DNA of 9,987 nucleotides from Acetatifactor sp. (GTDB lineage: Bacteria > Bacillota > Clostridia > Lachnospirales > Lachnospiraceae), in assembly GCA_024699575.1 (NCBI GenBank), contig JAILPF010000598.1, positions 1-9,987 of the forward strand, in the 5' to 3' direction. Shown here one piece after another: positions 7,215 to 9,987 of this stretch. The notes under the pieces are model-generated. The model saw only the letters and a program-made list of their open reading frames with translations. It did no database searches and was not told where the DNA came from. Positions within the stretch are counted from its first letter, which is position 1. Each line of letters begins with the position of its first letter. The position numbers and the translations under genes were made by a program.

Positions 7215-9686
7215 CTATCCCCTCCGACCGATGTCATACATGGACATTATGGTGAGCTCTTTCTTAAGCTCTTCCAATGTCAACTGTTGTCCGACAGAAT
7301 TCTTCTCAATCGTGATCTCCACCTTGCGGTCTCCATGTATATCAAACCAGTTATCGCTAAAAACGCAGTCCTTGTGCTTTAAGTCCAAACATACATCCTT
7401 CACATACACATCGGAAGAAAACGTAAGAACAAACTCCGATGTGTTTTCTTTAAAGGCAATATCAATCGTTGGCTCCAGATATTCAAAATGCTTGAATTCC
7501 ACGAACTGCATGACAGAGTCCATCACTTTTCCGTTTGCATCTTCCAACAGATATTCCACGTAATATTTTCTACGGTCTGTTTCCATTCTAAAGGTGTCTG
7601 AGAAATCAGTCTTTGCCACGCAGGAGGCAGAAAGCGCATCCACTGTGACTTCGAAGCTTTCCTCCTTCACCACATGGGCACGGTTATCCCGAAGTCTCCA
7701 GCTGACTTTCCCTGTAAAATCACTCATTGTCTCATTGGAGATATGGAACTGTACCACATCTCCATCTTCCACCGCACTCAAAAGCACCGGTGCATAAAAT
7801 CTCTTGCAGAAATACTGCAAAGCTTTCCAGCGTCTGTCATAGTCGATGCTGGACCAGGAAACCGTGGGATTGCTGTCATTCAGCTGCCAATAAACAGAGC
7901 CCATGCATCGACCTCTGTTGCGTCTCATGTGTTCCACATTCATACGGATTGCTTCTGCCTGCATCAGCTGGGTCGCGTATATCAGTTGTTCAAAGGAGGT
8001 TGGCATTCTCAAACACTGCATATAGAACATAAGCTTATGATTTCCATCCACGCATTTATGATGTACCTCCATAGCAGGGGAATACAGATTGCAGTCCTCC
8101 GGAAGCAGTACGGTGTCCAGAGTTTTCTTATTGGGCAAAGCTTCAAAACCATACTCTGAGCAAAAACGGAAGTAATAATTAAACACATCCTTCATAGGCT
8201 TCATACCATGCCAGACATCCCAGTAATGCACATCGCCCCTATTGAAGTCATTGGCTGCAATGCTGTAATCTCCGCTGGATGGAGAGCTGGACCAATACAT
8301 GGTAACCCCGTCATTTTCATTCACAGCATCCTTGATGATATGCTCAAACATTTCATCATAGTCTTCCTTCAAATCTTCCTCCTGCGGAATCCCCCAGCAC
8401 TCCCATGCAGTCTCCATCTCATTGTTGCCACACCACAATCCAATGGATGCATGGTTACGGATTCTACGTACATTTTCCTCCGTCTCTATCCGGATGTTTT
8501 CCTCAAATTCCTCGTCCAGCAGATAGACTGCACAGGCAAAAAGGTTGTCCTGCCATACAATCAGTCCATACTCGTCGCAGGCATCGTAAAACTCATCATC
8601 CGGGTAATATCCACCACCCCACACACGGATACAGTTGAAGTTCGCCGCCTTGCAATGGTGTAAAAGCTCTCTTGTATGCTCATGGGTGATGTTCGGAATG
8701 ATGTTGTCCTCCGGTATGTAATCAGAACCCATGGCAAACACCTTGACTCCATTGACCTGGAAACAGAACTCCTGTCCCCATTCGTCATTTTCCCTGCTGA
8801 TGCGAATGGTGCGCAGACCGATTTTCTTTTCATAGCTGTCCAAAAGTGTTTCGTTCTCTCCATATACCGAAATAGTTAGCGTGTAAAGATTGGCCTCTCC
8901 CAGACCGTTGGGCCACCAGAGCTCGGGCTGGTCGATTTCAAATAAAACCTGCTCCCCGGCTTGATATCCGCCCTCTATTTTTTGCTCCACAACATCACCC
9001 GACACATCTGTCAGTTGTACTTTTACGCAGTGTACTCCGGCAGTATTCCCACCAAGCTCCGGCACAATCGTCAGTGACACATGATTCGGCTCATGCTTTT
9101 GCTGCATGCGGAAATTTTCCACCTGCACAGCCTTTGCGTCATACAAGAAAACTCCTCGATAGATTCCCATATCCGGCAGGCAGGGCCCCCAGTCCCAGCC
9201 AAACATGTAGTGGGCTTTTCGGATATACTGATAGCCCGGCAGTGTAATCTCATCCTGTCCCCAGATATGACGCTTCGCAATCATTTTGTCCGCATACTGC
9301 ACAGGAGAGTAGCATTTGACCGTCAACTCATTCTCGCCTTCTTTTAAGCAATCCTTTACAGAGAACTTCCAGACACGATGCATGTTAGAGGCTTTCCCCA
9401 CAAGCGTTCCATTCACATACACGTCAGCCAGCGTATCCAACATTTCAAAGCAAAGCGTCGCATCCTCCGCATTTTGCAATGCCTCGTCCACAAAAAACGT
9501 CTTACGAAATACGCAGTCCTTTCCGGACAATTTCATGGCTTCCTTCTCATTTTCCCTATAGTAGGGATTCTCTATCCTTCCATTTTTTAACAGGACAGAA
9601 TACATACTGCAAGGCACTGTTCCTGCCTCCAGCAGTTCACCTTCCCACTCCATTTTCCAGCCTTCATTTAATAATTGTCGCTTCAT
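7215..9686 (-). CDS. GH2 beta-mannosidase, intracellular
   Basis: Removes terminal beta-mannose from beta-mannan or N-glycan-core oligosaccharides after import; no signal peptide. From ATG 9686 it has 823 residues, normal for bacterial GH2 beta-mannosidases. Counting from the in-frame ATG 9707 (seven codons upstream), the N-terminal sandwich spans about 10-195 with the family block FGWDWGP at 169-174; the Ig-like domain follows to about 310. The TIM barrel (about 315-640) includes IRVWGGGYY. The acid/base is Glu430 in WCGNNEMETAW and the nucleophile is Glu518 in CSEYGFEALP; YWQLND (606-611) is also family-typical. C-terminal sandwich domains finish the protein. I prefer ATG 9686 because MKRQLLNEGWK aligns with the family start and GGGG lies upstream; ATG 9707 abuts the previous stop and has no ribosome site. 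It may be cotranscribed with the ATPase upstream. It ends 10 bases from the convergent kinase gene. Confidence 0.93.
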   Translation of the reverse strand: MKRQLLNEGWKMEWEGELLEAGTVPCSMYSVLLKNGRIENPYYRENEKEAMKLSGKDCVFRKTFFVDEALQNAEDATLCFEMLDTLADVYVNGTLVGKASNMHRVWKFSVKDCLKEGENELTVKCYSPVQYADKMIAKRHIWGQDEITLPGYQYIRKAHYMFGWDWGPCLPDMGIYRGVFLYDAKAVQVENFRMQQKHEPNHVSLTIVPELGGNTAGVHCVKVQLTDVSGDVVEQKIEGGYQAGEQVLFEIDQPELWWPNGLGEANLYTLTISVYGENETLLDSYEKKIGLRTIRISRENDEWGQEFCFQVNGVKVFAMGSDYIPEDNIIPNITHEHTRELLHHCKAANFNCIRVWGGGYYPDDEFYDACDEYGLIVWQDNLFACAVYLLDEEFEENIRIETEENVRRIRNHASIGLWCGNNEMETAWECWGIPQEEDLKEDYDEMFEHIIKDAVNENDGVTMYWSSSPSSGDYSIAANDFNRGDVHYWDVWHGMKPMKDVFNYYFRFCSEYGFEALPNKKTLDTVLLPEDCNLYSPAMEVHHKCVDGNHKLMFYMQCLRMPTSFEQLIYATQLMQAEAIRMNVEHMRRNRGRCMGSVYWQLNDSNPTVSWSSIDYDRRWKALQYFCKRFYAPVLLSAVEDGDVVQFHISNETMSDFTGKVSWRLRDNRAHVVKEESFEVTVDALSASCVAKTDFSDTFRMETDRRKYYVEYLLEDANGKVMDSVMQFVEFKHFEYLEPTIDIAFKENTSEFVLTFSSDVYVKDVCLDLKHKDCVFSDNWFDIHGDRKVEITIEKNSVGQQLTLEELKKELTIMSMYDIGRRG

Positions 9687-9707
9687 ATTTTGTAACCCCA
9701 CTTTCAT

Positions 9708-9987
9708 TTATAAGAACATTGTCATATACGGCGGAATACATATTATTCCATTTTTCACAATTAAATTTTTCGGATGAATAATATAGCACTCACCGATTCG
9801 TTCCCTATATTTATCCCTGAATCTCAACAAAGAATTTGTTGTATATCTTTTCCCTGATTTCACCTCTATCGGATAAACTTTATACTTTAATTTGCTATTA
9901 TTGGATATTATGAAATCTATCTCTATGTCATTTCGATGTTTTTCCGATGAATACTGGGTGTAGAAATATAGTTTATGCCCATTCGCA
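9708..9987 (-). CDS. AAA ATPase with DUF4143 domain, C-terminal fragment
   Basis: The last 92 codons of a gene that enters from the right edge. The fragment is the C-terminal DUF4143 domain found after an AAA ATPase module in a large, poorly understood bacterial and archaeal family of usually about 400-450 residues. Visible signs are LYFYTQY, then IEIDFII with Asp24 of the fragment, then YPIEVKSGKRYTT with Glu41-x-Lys43. This gives the D...E-x-K arrangement of PD-(D/E)XK nuclease-like domains. RFRDKYRERIG, a strand with IIHPKNL and the ending PPYMTMFL are also family-typical. Its TAA stop directly abuts an ATG (9707) in the mannosidase frame. The ATPase core lies outside the window, so integrity cannot be judged. 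Confidence 0.8.
   Translation of the reverse strand, partial: ANGHKLYFYTQYSSEKHRNDIEIDFIISNNSKLKYKVYPIEVKSGKRYTTNSLLRFRDKYRERIGECYIIHPKNLIVKNGIICIPPYMTMFL
9733..9749. repeat. Short inverted repeat upstream of the mannosidase
   Basis: Six-base arms GGAATA and TATTCC flank a 5-base spacer, in the 3' end of the ATPase gene, 47 bases before the preferred mannosidase start. It could be an operator for the mannosidase, but no convincing promoter adjoins it and it is short enough to be chance. Confidence 0.25.

Noticed and set aside
7674..8663. Plus-strand open frames of 161 and 151 codons
   Set aside because: Both mirror the coding sequence of the beta-mannosidase, whose catalytic motifs lie in this stretch. 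Their proteins show no domain pattern.

Overview
The window looks like a chromosomal stretch from a low-to-mid GC, Gram-positive gut-type clostridium, probably Lachnospiraceae or a close relative. That placement is an inference from strong AGGAGG-type ribosome binding sites, sigma-A-like promoters, the codon style and the gene families. No rRNA or marker gene is present to fix the genus. Every base range longer than 300 nt holds a gene or a gene remnant.

Layout on the minus strand, read right to left: the last 92 codons of an AAA ATPase with a DUF4143 domain (9708-9987); an intracellular GH2 beta-mannosidase (7215-9686); a Phd/YefM antitoxin (5918-6178) followed by the wreck of its RelE/ParE toxin (5718-5928); a three-gene unit made of a CapA-like lipoprotein, a GNAT acetyltransferase with a damaged C-terminus and a YghZ-type aldo/keto reductase (5581 down to 2646), closed by a strong hairpin terminator (2598-2638); then a GH2 beta-galactosidase that starts at 2460 and runs off the left edge. 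The only plus-strand gene is an aminoglycoside-phosphotransferase-like kinase (6326-7204). It diverges from the antitoxin and converges on the mannosidase with a 10 bp gap.

The genes do not form one pathway. The two GH2 enzymes suggest breakdown of imported beta-galactosides and beta-mannosides, but no transporter, sugar regulator or other catabolic gene is present, so this is not a polysaccharide utilisation locus as seen here. The middle (about 3.7-6.3 kb) is an accessory patch showing decay. Two genes about 2 kb apart, the toxin and the acetyltransferase, each appear to have lost an internal block of a few tens of codons, with a change of frame across the join. The antitoxin keeps its promoter and full reading frame, so it now looks like an orphan antitoxin.

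I did not find a convincing undescribed multi-gene system. The most interesting points are the paired internal deletions, the orphan antitoxin sharing a compact divergent promoter region with a kinase that has Asn in place of the usual His of the APH catalytic motif, and several inverted or direct repeats that sit on predicted promoters.
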